Under the pieces are notes generated by a model. It made no database searches and had not been told where the DNA came from. It saw only the letters and a program-made list of their open reading frames with translations. DNA of 64,000 nt, from the NCBI RefSeq assembly GCF_004768545.1, contig NZ_CP038634.1, positions 310,001-374,000 on the forward strand. Reading direction: 5' to 3'. The first letter of the stretch is position 1; every line of letters starts with the position of its first letter. The position numbers and the translations under genes are program-made. Of the stretch, positions 26,430-35,576 are shown one piece after another. The stretch is from Cupriavidus oxalaticus (lineage in GTDB: Bacteria; Pseudomonadota; Gammaproteobacteria; Burkholderiales; Burkholderiaceae).

Positions 26430-27881
26430 ATGTCCTATTCCGCGCAAGCGCAAACACCCGCCAAGCAGGAGCAACACCGTTCCGGGCCATCGCAAGGACC
26501 ATCGCCATCGCGGCCAGCATCGCGGCCATCGCCCTTCTCCAAGGAAGCGATCATCGCCCGGCCGGGCTTCAACCGCTGGATGGTGCCGCCCGCCGCGCTG
26601 GCGGTGCACCTGTGCATCGGCCAGGCCTACGCGTTCTCGGTCTTCAACGAACCGCTGACACGGATCATCGGCGTCACGAGCGCGGCGCCGGGCGACTGGC
26701 AGCTGACCACGCTGGGCTGGGTGTTCTCGCTGGCGATCTTCTTCCTTGGCATCTCGGCCGCGTTCGCGGGCAAGTGGCTGGAGAAGGTCGGGCCGCGCCG
26801 CACCATGTTCACGGCCGCATGCTGCTTCGGCGGCGGCTTCCTGGTGTCGGCGGCGGGAATCTGGCTGCACCAGATCTGGATGCTGTACCTGGGCTACGGC
26901 GTGCTGGGCGGGATCGGGCTCGGGCTTGGCTACGTGTCGCCGGTGTCCACGCTGATCCGCTGGTTCCCCGACCGCCGCGGCATGGCCACCGGGATGGCGA
27001 TCATGGGCTTCGGCGGCGGCGCGATGATCGGCGCGCCGCTGTCGGTCGCGCTGATGAACCACTTCAAAAGCGCCACCAGCGCGGGCGTGGCCGAGACCTT
27101 CCTGGTCATGGGCGTGATCTATTTCATCTCGATGTCGCTTGGCGCGCTGGCGATCCGCATCCCGGCCCCGGGCTGGGCGCCTGCCGGTTTTGTGCCCAAG
27201 GCCAAGGCGAGCAAGATGGTCACGCACGCCAACGTGCATATCGACCAGGCGCTGAAGACGCCGCAGTTCTACCTGCTATGGCTGATCCTGTTCCTGAACA
27301 TCACGGCAGGCATCGGCGTGCTGGGCCAGGCAGCGGTGATGATCCAGGAAACCTTCAAGGGCACCATCACCGCCGCGGCCGCGGCCGGCTTCGTCGGCCT
27401 GCTCAGCATCGGCAACATGACGGGACGCTTCCTGTGGAGCTCCGCCAGCGACTACTTCGGCCGCAAGCTGACCTACGCCATCTTCTTCGCCTTCGGGGCC
27501 GCGCTCTACCTGGCCGTGCCGGCGATCGGCGCGGCCGGCAACGTGGCGCTGTTCGTGGCCTGCTATTTCCTGATCCTGACCATGTACGGCGGCGGCTTCA
27601 GCACCATTCCGGCGTACCTGGCCGACATGTTCGGTACCGCGTACGTGGGCGGCATCCATGGCCGCCTGCTGACCGCATGGGCCGCCGCCGGCATTGCCGG
27701 ACCGGCGCTGGTGAACTACATCCGCGAGTACAAGCTGGCGCTGGGCGTGCCCAGGTCAGAGGTCTACGTCGACACCCTGCACATCATGGCGGGACTGCTG
27801 GTGGTGGGCTTCGCCTGCAACCTGCTGATCCGGCCGGTGCATGCGCGGCACCACCTGCGCGAAGCGGCCAGCGCGGCCTGA
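26430..27881 (+). CDS. OFA-family MFS transporter (oxalate/formate antiporter type)
   Basis: A 483-residue inner-membrane protein with twelve predicted helices and a Pro/Gln-rich N-terminal tail of about 35 residues. The OFA signature is strong: IGQAYAFSVFNEPLTRIIG, then GWVFSLAIFFLGISAAFAGK and the loop RWFPDRRGMATGMAIMGFGGG. Family members exchange oxalate for formate or carry other small monocarboxylates. A 40-codon gene follows 34 bases downstream with an almost identical ribosome site. Regulation by the divergent two-component system is supported by the sites upstream. Confidence 0.92.
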   Translation: MSYSAQAQTPAKQEQHRSGPSQGPSPSRPASRPSPFSKEAIIARPGFNRWMVPPAALAVHLCIGQAYAFSVFNEPLTRIIGVTSAAPGDWQLTTLGWVFSLAIFFLGISAAFAGKWLEKVGPRRTMFTAACCFGGGFLVSAAGIWLHQIWMLYLGYGVLGGIGLGLGYVSPVSTLIRWFPDRRGMATGMAIMGFGGGAMIGAPLSVALMNHFKSATSAGVAETFLVMGVIYFISMSLGALAIRIPAPGWAPAGFVPKAKASKMVTHANVHIDQALKTPQFYLLWLILFLNITAGIGVLGQAAVMIQETFKGTITAAAAAGFVGLLSIGNMTGRFLWSSASDYFGRKLTYAIFFAFGAALYLAVPAIGAAGNVALFVACYFLILTMYGGGFSTIPAYLADMFGTAYVGGIHGRLLTAWAAAGIAGPALVNYIREYKLALGVPRSEVYVDTLHIMAGLLVVGFACNLLIRPVHARHHLREAASAA

Positions 27882-27915
27882 CTGGGCCTGCCATCAAGAA
27901 CACAGGAGACAAACC

Positions 27916-28038
27916 ATGGAAAACGGCCGCACTTTCGGCAAGACACTGCTGCTGCTCGCGTTCTGGACCTATGTGCTGATCCCGCTGGGCGCGGGCATCT
28001 GGTCGACCCTCGGCAAGGCCATGACGCTGTTCAGCTGA
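27916..28038 (+). CDS. MFS transporter small subunit (single-span, 40 residues)
   Basis: A short gene behind CAGGAGACAAACC. The 40-residue product has one hydrophobic span (GKTLLLLAFWTYVLIPLGAG) and a soluble tail. Such a mini-protein recurs directly after OFA transporter genes in Cupriavidus and relatives and is usually labelled as a transporter small subunit. Its role in assembly or activity is inferred from linkage only. Confidence 0.8.
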   Translation: MENGRTFGKTLLLLAFWTYVLIPLGAGIWSTLGKAMTLFS

Positions 28039-28340
28039 GCAACCGCGCAGGCTGTCCGCTGCAGCACGCTCCGTGCTTGCGGCGGCGCCCGATGCGATTG
28101 CCCCTGGCTCCGGGCCCGTCGATGCCGCGGGATCCATCCCGGCCTGTGATCCCGCGCAACGGCGCTATCTGTACTGGTGGCGCCCACGCGCCTGGCCAGC
28201 GTCGCCCCGGCCCGAACAACTGAGCTTGAACGGTTCCCCCAGAACTGTATCCCTGGCGGGCAGGCTGTCACCCGTACCCTTGTCCGTAATGTCGCGGTAC
28301 GGCCCATCTGCCGGCGGCGCCCCCCACGGAGAGCACCTCA
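28039..28340. other. Intergenic region before cydA
   Basis: About 300 bases. A weak hairpin AGCACG-CTC-CGTGCT at 28063-28077 follows the small gene without a T-run. No FNR-type TTGAT-N4-ATCAA box was seen. GGAGAG lies just before the next start. Confidence 0.45.
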
Positions 28341-29780
28341 ATGCACGGACTCACAGCCCTGGACCTTGCCCGAATCCAGTTCGGGTTCACGGTTTCCTTC
28401 CACATCTTATTTCCCGCCATCACTATCGGGCTGGCCTGCTTCCTGGCATTCCTGGAAGCGCGCTGGCTGCAGACCCGGGACACCGTCTACCGGACCCTGT
28501 ACCAGTTCTGGATCAAGATCTTCTCGCTGAACTTCGGCATGGGGGTCGTCTCCGGCCTGGTCATGGCCTATGAGTTCGGCACCAACTGGTCGGGCTTCTC
28601 GCAGTTTGCCGGGGGCGTCACCGGCCCGCTGCTGACCTACGAGGTGCTGACCGCCTTCTTCCTGGAGGCGGGCTTCCTTGGCGTGATGCTGTTCGGCTGG
28701 AACCGCGTCGGGCCGGGGCTCCATTTCTTCTCGACGGTGATGGTGGCGCTCGGCACCATGATTTCCTCCACCTGGATCCTGGCGTCCAACAGCTGGATGC
28801 ACACGCCCGCCGGCTACGTCATCGTTGCCGGCAAGGTGGTGCCGACCGACTGGCTGGAGGTGATCTTCAACCCGTCGTTCCCCTACCGCCTCGCCCATAT
28901 GGTCATCGCCGCGCTGCTGTCCACGGCGCTGTTCGTGGCGGCGTCGTCGGCCTGGCAGCTGCTGCACGGGCGCGCCGTGCCCGCCGCGCGCAAGATGCTG
29001 TCGCTGGCGATGTGGATGGTGCTGGTCACCGCGCCGATCCAGGCGATGGTGGGCGACGCCCACGGCCTGAACACGCTGGAGCACCAGCCCGCCAAGATCG
29101 CGGCGCTGGAGGGGCACTGGAACACGGCCGCGAAGGATGACAAGAACGGCTTTCCGCTGATCGTGTTCGGCATCCCCGACATGGAGCGCGAGGAAACCCG
29201 CTACGCCATCGAGATTCCGCGCCTGGGCAGCCTGATCCTGACGCACACCCTTGACGGGCAGATCCGCGGCCTGAAGGACTTCCCCAAGGAAGACCGCCCC
29301 AACGCCACCGTGCTGTTCTTTACCTTCCGCACCATGGTGGGCCTGGGCGTGGCGATGATCGGCTTCGGCCTGCTGGGATGGATACTGCGCCGCAACGGCG
29401 CGATGTACCGGTCCAGGGCGTTCCTGCGCCTGGCCGTGGCGATGGGCCCCACCGGCCTGATCGCGCTGCTGGCCGGCTGGATGACCACGGAGATCGGGCG
29501 CCAGCCGTGGGTGGTGTACGGGTTGCTGCGTACCCGGGACGCCGTGTCGGCGCATGCGGCCGGCCCGGTGGCGCTGTCGCTGGCGCTGTTCGTGGTGGTC
29601 TATTTCGTCTGCTTCGGCGTCGGCATCCGCTACATGCTCAAGCTGGCCAGCGCCGGCCCCGCCCCTGACGCACATCCGCATGAGGCACCGTCCTACGGCC
29701 CCGGCAGCGTCGTTCCCGCCGCCATCGCCGCGGCTTCCGAACCCCACGCGATGGCCCGCCACGGCCGCCGCGATTCCTGA
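28341..29780 (+). CDS. cydA: Cytochrome bd-type quinol oxidase subunit I (CioA-like)
   Basis: A 479-residue inner-membrane protein starting LDLARIQFGFTVSFHILFP, with the N-terminal haem-ligand histidine of subunit I. Other hallmarks are the helix containing GWMTTEIGRQPWVVYG and a central periplasmic quinol loop that is clearly short compared with E. coli CydA. The short loop and length group it with cyanide-insensitive CioA. It oxidises ubiquinol and reduces oxygen with haems b and d. CydB and a small subunit follow immediately. Confidence 0.93.
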   Translation: MHGLTALDLARIQFGFTVSFHILFPAITIGLACFLAFLEARWLQTRDTVYRTLYQFWIKIFSLNFGMGVVSGLVMAYEFGTNWSGFSQFAGGVTGPLLTYEVLTAFFLEAGFLGVMLFGWNRVGPGLHFFSTVMVALGTMISSTWILASNSWMHTPAGYVIVAGKVVPTDWLEVIFNPSFPYRLAHMVIAALLSTALFVAASSAWQLLHGRAVPAARKMLSLAMWMVLVTAPIQAMVGDAHGLNTLEHQPAKIAALEGHWNTAAKDDKNGFPLIVFGIPDMEREETRYAIEIPRLGSLILTHTLDGQIRGLKDFPKEDRPNATVLFFTFRTMVGLGVAMIGFGLLGWILRRNGAMYRSRAFLRLAVAMGPTGLIALLAGWMTTEIGRQPWVVYGLLRTRDAVSAHAAGPVALSLALFVVVYFVCFGVGIRYMLKLASAGPAPDAHPHEAPSYGPGSVVPAAIAAASEPHAMARHGRRDS

Positions 29781-29800
29781 ACACTGAACAGGTGATCGAC

Positions 29801-30808
29801 ATGGGTATCAACCTTCCCGTTATCTGGGCCGCCCTGATCTTCTTCGGCGTGATGATGTACGTCGTCATGGACGGCTTCGATCTTGGCATCGGCATCCTCT
29901 TCCCCTTCGTCGGCGACCGCCATGACCGCGACGTGATGATGAACACCGTGGCGCCGGTCTGGGACGGCAACGAGACCTGGCTGGTGCTGGGCGGCGCGGC
30001 GCTGCTGTGCGCCTTCCCGCTGGCCTACTCGGTGCTGCTGACCGCGTTCTACCTGCCGCTGATGTTCATGCTGCTGGGACTGATCTTCCGTGGCGTGGCC
30101 TTCGAATTCCGCTTCAAGGCCAGCGACCGCAGCCGCCCGTACTGGGATGCCGCCTTCACGTGGGGCTCGGTGATGGCCGCGTTCTTCCAGGGCGTGACGC
30201 TGGGCGCCTATATCGATGGCATTGCCATGGATGGCACCACCTATGCCGGCGGCGCGCTGGACTGGCTGGCGCCGTTCCCGATCTTCGCGGGCGTGGGCGT
30301 GGTGATCACGTACGCCTTCCTGGGCGTCACCTGGCTGATCATGAAGACCGAGGGCCGGCTGCAATGGACCATGCTGCGCGTGACCAACGTGCTGACGGGC
30401 GTGATGGTGGCCATGATCGCGGCGGTGAGCGTGTGGACGCCGCTGACGCATCCGGGCATTGCCGAGCGCTGGTTCGCGCTGCCCAACCTGTTTTTCTTCC
30501 TGCCGGTGCCGCTGCTGGTGCTGGTCGCGGCCGCCGGCATCTACCGCTCGCTGCACCAGCAGCCGAACGTGGCGCCGTTCCTGTACGCGCTGCTGATGAT
30601 CTTCATGGGCTATACCGGGCTGGCCATCAGCATCTGGCCCAATATCATCCCGCCGTCGATCTCGATCTTCGATGCGTCGTCGGCCCCGCAAAGCCAGGGC
30701 TTTGCGCTGGTCGGCACGCTGTTCATCGTGCCGATCATCCTGGCCTACACGTCCTGGTCCTACTATGTGTTCCGCGGCAAGGTCAAGCGCGGGGAGGGGT
30801 ACCACTGA
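29801..30808 (+). CDS. cydB: Cytochrome bd-type quinol oxidase subunit II (CioB-like)
   Basis: A 335-residue polytopic protein of the CydB family: LPVIWAALIFFGVMMYVVMD then GFDLGIGILFPF, and APVWDGNETWLVLGG. ATG 29801 follows CAGGTGA and lies 20 bases after cydA; GTG 29792 is an alternative. The stop overlaps the next start (TGATG). It forms the oxidase with subunit I. Confidence 0.93.
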   Translation: MGINLPVIWAALIFFGVMMYVVMDGFDLGIGILFPFVGDRHDRDVMMNTVAPVWDGNETWLVLGGAALLCAFPLAYSVLLTAFYLPLMFMLLGLIFRGVAFEFRFKASDRSRPYWDAAFTWGSVMAAFFQGVTLGAYIDGIAMDGTTYAGGALDWLAPFPIFAGVGVVITYAFLGVTWLIMKTEGRLQWTMLRVTNVLTGVMVAMIAAVSVWTPLTHPGIAERWFALPNLFFFLPVPLLVLVAAAGIYRSLHQQPNVAPFLYALLMIFMGYTGLAISIWPNIIPPSISIFDASSAPQSQGFALVGTLFIVPIILAYTSWSYYVFRGKVKRGEGYH

Positions 30809-30945
30809 TGGCCAGGCTCATGCGTTCGCGGCTCGCGTCGCGGCTGGGCTGGCTGCTGGCCCTGTGGCTGGCGGGCGTCGGCACGGTCTTCGTGTGCGCC
30901 AGCCTGATGCGGCTGCTGATGCGGGCGGTCGGGTTGTCGGGCTGA
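30808..30945 (+). CDS. DUF2474 small subunit of bd oxidase (CydX-like)
   Basis: A 45-residue protein with a basic N-terminus and one hydrophobic span (LGWLLALWLAGVGTVFVCAS) followed by LMRLLMRAVGL. DUF2474 proteins occur directly after cioAB and correspond in position and size to CydX, which stabilises the oxidase haems. Its start overlaps the cydB stop, so it is translationally coupled. Confidence 0.8.
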   Translation: MARLMRSRLASRLGWLLALWLAGVGTVFVCASLMRLLMRAVGLSG

Positions 30946-30948
30946 AGC

Positions 30949-33069
30949 ATGGCCTCGTCCAACCCGCTTCCCCGGGCCACGCTGCCGGGCCACGATGCAC
31001 CGGATGCCCCCGATGCCACCGAGGCACAGCGCTGGCTCCGCGCGCTCGCGGCAGCATGCCCGGAATACGCGCCGTGGCTGCATTCGCTGAAGGTGTTCGG
31101 CGCGGCCATGCTGGCGCTCGGCGTGGCGCTGGCGCTCGGCCTGCCGCGGCCGTACTGGGCCATGGCCACGGTGTACCTGGTATCCAGCCCGCTGGCCGGC
31201 GCCACCCACGCCAAGGGCACCTACCGCATCCTCGGCACGCTGCTGGGCGCGGTGTCCGCAGTGGTGCTGGTGCCGCTGCTGGTCGACGAGCCCGTGCTGC
31301 TGATGGCCGCGATCGCGTGCTGGACCGGCGCCCTGCTCTACCTGTCCCTGCTGGAGCCGGCGCCGCGCAACTACATCTGCCTGCTGGCCGCCTACACGCT
31401 GCCGATCGTGGCGCTGCCCACGGTCACGCATCCGGCGGCCGTGTTCGGCGTGGGCCTTGCCCGTATCGAGGAGATCGTGATCGGCATCGCCTGCGCCAGC
31501 GTGGTCAGCGCGGTGGTCTTTCCCGTGCGCACCACCCCGGCGCTGGCTGCGCGCGCGTCCGCCTGGCTGGACCATGCCTCGCGCTGGATCCGCGACATCA
31601 TGGCCACCGGCGCCACCGGTGCCAGCGCGGGCCAGCGCCACGACAGCTTCAGCCTGCTGGCCGCCGATATCCTGGCCATGGAGACGCAGCTCGCCCAGCT
31701 CAGATATGAGACCGACGGTGCGCCGGCACTGCGGCACGCGCGCGCCCTGCACCAGCGCATGACGGCCCTGCTGCCGCTGGTGCTGGCGCTTGCCGATGCC
31801 GCCGGCGCCTTGCGGCGCCACCCGGCGGGCATGCCTGACGCGGTGGCGCAACGGCTGCGCGCCACCCTGGCATGGATCGCCGGCGAGCGGGGCGCGAGCC
31901 GCCCGGTGCCTTCCTGGCTACCCTCGGGCACTGCACCGGCACCATCCGCGGACTGGCATGCGCGCCTGGTCGCGGCCACCAGTACCTACCTCGATGAGCT
32001 GGCCGAGCTGTGGCAAGACTGCCGCCTGCTGCAGGCAAGCCTGCGCCAGCATGGCAGCGACCCGGCGACGCTGCGCTATCGGGTCGAGCCCGCCGGACGG
32101 GCGCGCCACCACGATCACGCGCAACTGCTGTTCCGCGCCGCCACCGCCGGCTCGGCCACTTTAATGGCGGGATTGCTGTGGATGGCCTCGGGCTGGATCG
32201 ACGGCGCCGTCCCGGCCGGGCTGGCCGCGCTTGCCAGCTGCTTTATCGCCAGCACCGCGGAGCCGCGCCTGGTGGCCGGCCGGGTGATCGCGTGGGGCAT
32301 CGCCTGCGCGCTGCTGTCCTGGTACTACCAGTTCGTGGTGCTGGTGCTGGCGCATGACTTCGGCTCGCTGGTGGCGCTGCTGTTCGTTCCGTACCTGTTC
32401 ATCGGCGCGATGACGACGCAGCCGCGCAATGCGCTGTTCGGGGTGCTGCTGGCGGTCACCGCGGCGTCGTTCCCCGGGCCGCAGCACCTCGGTGCAGCCA
32501 GCTTCGCCGGCATCTTCAACAGCAGCCTGGCAAGCCTGGCGGCGCTGGTGTTCGCCGCGTTGTGGGCCGTGCTGATGCAGCCCTTCGGCCAGCAGCTGGT
32601 GGCCTACCGGCTGGCCAGGGCCAACTGGAACGAGATCGCGCTGGCCGCGCATCCGCGCGCGGCGGTCAACAGCGCGCGGCTGCGCGGCCGCATGCTGGAC
32701 CGGCTGCTGCGCCAGTGGCCGCCGCTGACGCGCCGCAACAACGCCAGCACCAGGCCGGCCGGCCTTGCCGCAGCCGACTTCCTGGTGGAAGCCGCCGTGC
32801 TGGCGCTGCGGCGCGCCTGTGCCGATGGCCCGGCCGAGCGCCGCCGCGCCGTGGAACACGTGCTGGCAGGGGTGGCGCGGCATTACCGGCAGTACGCGCG
32901 CATCGGCCATGCCGGCACACCCGCTGTGGCGCTGGCCGCGCGGATCGACGCTGCCGCCGCGGCGCTGGCCACGAATTTCCACGCCAGCCCCCGCGCCGCG
33001 CTGGCGGCGCTCGCCACCCTGCGGCTGGCGCTGTATCCGGACCAGGGACGCCCTCATGCACGCCACTGA
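30949..33069 (+). CDS. FUSC family efflux protein (AaeB-like)
   Basis: A 706-residue inner-membrane protein with two blocks of about six helices (residues 40-200 and 390-560) separated by cytoplasmic domains, the layout of aromatic-acid exporter AaeB and fusaric-acid resistance FusC. It starts three bases after the DUF2474 stop, in one transcription unit with the oxidase, and overlaps the following DUF1656 gene by 14 bases. With that gene and the HlyD protein it would form a pump for aromatic or weak acids. Substrate unknown. Confidence 0.88.
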   Translation: MASSNPLPRATLPGHDAPDAPDATEAQRWLRALAAACPEYAPWLHSLKVFGAAMLALGVALALGLPRPYWAMATVYLVSSPLAGATHAKGTYRILGTLLGAVSAVVLVPLLVDEPVLLMAAIACWTGALLYLSLLEPAPRNYICLLAAYTLPIVALPTVTHPAAVFGVGLARIEEIVIGIACASVVSAVVFPVRTTPALAARASAWLDHASRWIRDIMATGATGASAGQRHDSFSLLAADILAMETQLAQLRYETDGAPALRHARALHQRMTALLPLVLALADAAGALRRHPAGMPDAVAQRLRATLAWIAGERGASRPVPSWLPSGTAPAPSADWHARLVAATSTYLDELAELWQDCRLLQASLRQHGSDPATLRYRVEPAGRARHHDHAQLLFRAATAGSATLMAGLLWMASGWIDGAVPAGLAALASCFIASTAEPRLVAGRVIAWGIACALLSWYYQFVVLVLAHDFGSLVALLFVPYLFIGAMTTQPRNALFGVLLAVTAASFPGPQHLGAASFAGIFNSSLASLAALVFAALWAVLMQPFGQQLVAYRLARANWNEIALAAHPRAAVNSARLRGRMLDRLLRQWPPLTRRNNASTRPAGLAAADFLVEAAVLALRRACADGPAERRRAVEHVLAGVARHYRQYARIGHAGTPAVALAARIDAAAAALATNFHASPRAALAALATLRLALYPDQGRPHARH

Positions 33070-33268
33070 GTTCGACCTGTACGGCGTCTTCGTGCCGGCC
33101 ACCGTGGTGTGGATGCTGGCGGCGTTCGCCATCACCGCCGGCGTGCGCGCCGTGCTCGGCCGGATCGGCTTCTACCGCATCGTGTGGCACCGGTCCCTGT
33201 TCAACTTCTCGCTTTATATCCTCGTGCTGGGCGCGATCGTCGCGCTCGCCTGGCAGGCTCCATCATGA
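33056..33268 (+). CDS. DUF1656 small inner-membrane protein (AaeX-like)
   Basis: A 70-residue protein with two hydrophobic segments and the family start EFDLYGVFVPATVVWML, followed by RIGFYRIVWHRSLFNFSLYI. It sits between the FUSC and HlyD genes with overlaps at both ends, the standard arrangement of aaeX. Its exact job in the pump is unknown. Confidence 0.88.
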   Translation: MHATEFDLYGVFVPATVVWMLAAFAITAGVRAVLGRIGFYRIVWHRSLFNFSLYILVLGAIVALAWQAPS

Positions 33269-34080
33269 ATCGCAAGCTTTCGCTGCTCGGCCCCTACGCG
33301 GTGACCCTGGCGGCCGTGGTCGCGGCGGCACTGACCGCCTGGCATCTTTGGCAGTACTACACCGAAGCACCGTGGACGCGCGACGGCCATGTGCGCGCGG
33401 ACGTGATCCAGGTCGCGCCCGATGTCTCCGGCCTGGTCACGGCCGTGATGGTCGATGGCAATGCCTGGGTGCGGCGCGGCCAGGTGCTGTTCGTGGTGGA
33501 CGAGGCGCGCTTCAGCCTGGCGTTGCGAGTGGCGCAGGCCGAGGCCGCCTCGGCACGCGCGGCGCTGGCCCTGGCGCGCCGCGATCCCGCCGCGGCGGAC
33601 AGCGCGCAGGGGCGCGTCGCCACGGCCGATGCCGCGGTGGACGTGGCCAGCCTGAACCTTGCCCGCTGCCGCGTAACCAGCCCCGTGGACGGCTATGTCA
33701 GCGACCGCCTGCCGCGCGCTGGGGATTTTGCCAGCCGCGGCCGGCCGGCGCTGTCGGTGGTGGCGAGCGGCACCCAGTTCGTCGAAGGGTATTTCGAGGA
33801 AACCAAGCTGCCCGCGATCCGGGTCGGCAGTGCCGCGGAGGTACATATCATGGGCCTGCCCACGCCGCTGCGCGGCCGGGTGCAGAGCATTGCCCCCGGC
33901 ATCGAAGACCAGGACCGCAGCAGCGGGCCGAACATGCTCCCCAGCGTCAACCCGACCTTCAACTGGGTGCGGCTGGCACAGCGCATCCCGGTGCGCATCG
34001 CCCTGGACAAGGTGCCGCCCGGGGTACGCCTGATCGCCGGCCAGACCGCCACGGTGCGCATCCGCGACGCGCACGAATAG
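33265..34080 (+). CDS. HlyD/AaeA-like periplasmic adaptor of efflux pump
   Basis: A 271-residue membrane-fusion protein. One N-terminal anchor (LGPYAVTLAAVVAAALTAWH) is followed by a first biotinyl-lipoyl half (TRDGHVRADVIQVAPDVSGL), a short helical hairpin, a second half (CRVTSPVDGYVSDRLPRAGD) and a beta-barrel. The hairpin is short, making it about 40 residues smaller than E. coli AaeA. It overlaps DUF1656 by four bases and bridges the FUSC protein to an outer-membrane channel not encoded nearby. Confidence 0.9.
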   Translation: MNRKLSLLGPYAVTLAAVVAAALTAWHLWQYYTEAPWTRDGHVRADVIQVAPDVSGLVTAVMVDGNAWVRRGQVLFVVDEARFSLALRVAQAEAASARAALALARRDPAAADSAQGRVATADAAVDVASLNLARCRVTSPVDGYVSDRLPRAGDFASRGRPALSVVASGTQFVEGYFEETKLPAIRVGSAAEVHIMGLPTPLRGRVQSIAPGIEDQDRSSGPNMLPSVNPTFNWVRLAQRIPVRIALDKVPPGVRLIAGQTATVRIRDAHE

Positions 34081-34188
34081 GCGCCAACTGTTCTGCTGCG
34101 GGCCGGCCCGAAGTGTGCGCCTGCCGGGCCGCGAGCCGTCCTTACCATGGACGGCATGCCCCACCCCATTGCCCCCGGGAGAGCCGCC

Positions 34189-35304
34189 ATGCAAGCCGCG
34201 CCTGCGCAGACCCAGCACGCTACCCAAGCCAACCCCGCCACCCTGGCCACCATCGCGCCGGACCAGGCCTGCCGCGACCTGCTTGGCCGGCCCTTGCGCG
34301 ACCTGCGGCTCTCCGTGATCGACCAGTGCAACTTTCGCTGCACGTATTGCATGCCTAAAGAGCGCTTCGGGCCCGACTATCCGTTCCTGACGGCGCAGCA
34401 ACGATTGAGCGATGCCGAGCTGCTGCGCATCGTCCGCGCCTTCGTCGGCCTCGGTGTCGAGAAGGTGCGGCTGACCGGCGGCGAGCCGCTGCTGCGCAAG
34501 GGGATCGAAGCGCTGGTGGAAGCGATTGCGTCGTTGCGCACCCCCGGCGGCAAGCCGGTCGAGGTGGCCATGACCACCAACGGCAGCCTGCTGGCGCGCA
34601 AGGCCCGCGCGCTGCGCGACGCCGGCCTGGGCCGCGTCACGGTCAGCCTGGACAGCCTGGACGACGGCGTGTTCCGCGCCATGAACGACGTCGGTTTCCC
34701 GGTGGCACGGGTGCTGGAAGGCATCGATGCCGCGTGCGCCGCCGGGCTGGCTCCGGTCAAGGTCAACTGCGTGGTCGAGCGCGGCACCAACGACGCGCAG
34801 GTGTTGCCCCTGGTCGAGCACTTCCGTGGCACCGGCGTCACGCTGCGCTTTATCGAATATATGGACGTGGAGGGCCCGCGCGGCTGGTCGCAGTCGCGCG
34901 TGATGCCTTCCGCCGAGATCCGCGCCATGGTCGAGCGCACGCATGCGCTGCTGCCGGTCGCGCGGCGGGATGCGGAAACGGCCAGCAACTACATGCTGGC
35001 CGATGGCAGCCTGAAACTGGGCTTTATCTCCAGCGTATCGCACCCGTTCTGCGGCGATTGCACCCGCGCACGCGTTTCGGTCGATGGCCGCCTGCACCTG
35101 TGCCTGTTCGCCACCAGTTCCGTCGACCTGCGTCCGCACCTGTCGGCCACTCGCCCGGGTGCAGCACTCGCCGATGCCATCAGCCAGGCATGGCAGGCGC
35201 GCGGCGACCGCTACTCCGAACTGCGCGGCGAATTGCGCGCGGAACGGCTTGCCAGCGGCAAGTGCCAATACCCCACCGTACGCATGTCGCTGGTGGGCGG
35301 CTGA
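34189..35304 (+). CDS. moaA: GTP 3',8-cyclase MoaA
   Basis: A 371-residue radical-SAM enzyme that converts GTP to 3',8-cyclo-GTP, the first step of molybdenum cofactor synthesis. The SAM [4Fe-4S] motif C47-x3-C51-x2-C54 (DQCNFRCTYC) is present, as are the TGGEPLLRKG loop, the second cluster (FCGDCTRARVSVDGRLHLC) and the C-terminal GG. ATG 34189 follows GGGAGAG; an upstream ATG at 34147 would add 14 residues. With moeA, fdhD and a molybdoenzyme nearby this is probably a pathway-linked extra copy. Confidence 0.93.
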   Translation: MQAAPAQTQHATQANPATLATIAPDQACRDLLGRPLRDLRLSVIDQCNFRCTYCMPKERFGPDYPFLTAQQRLSDAELLRIVRAFVGLGVEKVRLTGGEPLLRKGIEALVEAIASLRTPGGKPVEVAMTTNGSLLARKARALRDAGLGRVTVSLDSLDDGVFRAMNDVGFPVARVLEGIDAACAAGLAPVKVNCVVERGTNDAQVLPLVEHFRGTGVTLRFIEYMDVEGPRGWSQSRVMPSAEIRAMVERTHALLPVARRDAETASNYMLADGSLKLGFISSVSHPFCGDCTRARVSVDGRLHLCLFATSSVDLRPHLSATRPGAALADAISQAWQARGDRYSELRGELRAERLASGKCQYPTVRMSLVGG

Positions 35305-35309
35305 GCCGT

Positions 35310-35576
35310 TCAGTCATTCTGCGGGAACGCCTGCGCGGCAAGCTCCGCCCCGGCCTGCGTCAGGCTGGCGTGGCCGTGTCCCGCCTCGTCGATCGCAAAA
35401 TCGGCCAGCCCCGCGGACTGCAGCTGCGTCAGCACGCGCCGCAGCACGCTCATCGGCAGTTGCGCCCGCTTGGCGATCTTCGCGAGCGACCAGGGCGCCG
35501 TGGCAGCGTCGCGCGGGGCCTGGTTCAGCACCTGCAACGCGGCGAGGATGGCGGGATCGATGTCATGGTCCGGCAT
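35310..35576 (-). CDS. Small winged-helix-like protein, function unknown
   Basis: An 88-residue protein with the helix pattern of a winged HTH (WSLAKIAKRAQLPMSVLRRV then LTQLQSAGLADF and a GHASLT wing). It overlaps the 3' end of the MocR gene by 14 bases on the same strand and converges with moaA, 5 bases apart. It may be a MarR/Rrf2-like regulator without an effector domain. No known family was confirmed. Confidence 0.65.
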   Translation of the reverse strand: MPDHDIDPAILAALQVLNQAPRDAATAPWSLAKIAKRAQLPMSVLRRVLTQLQSAGLADFAIDEAGHGHASLTQAGAELAAQAFPQND

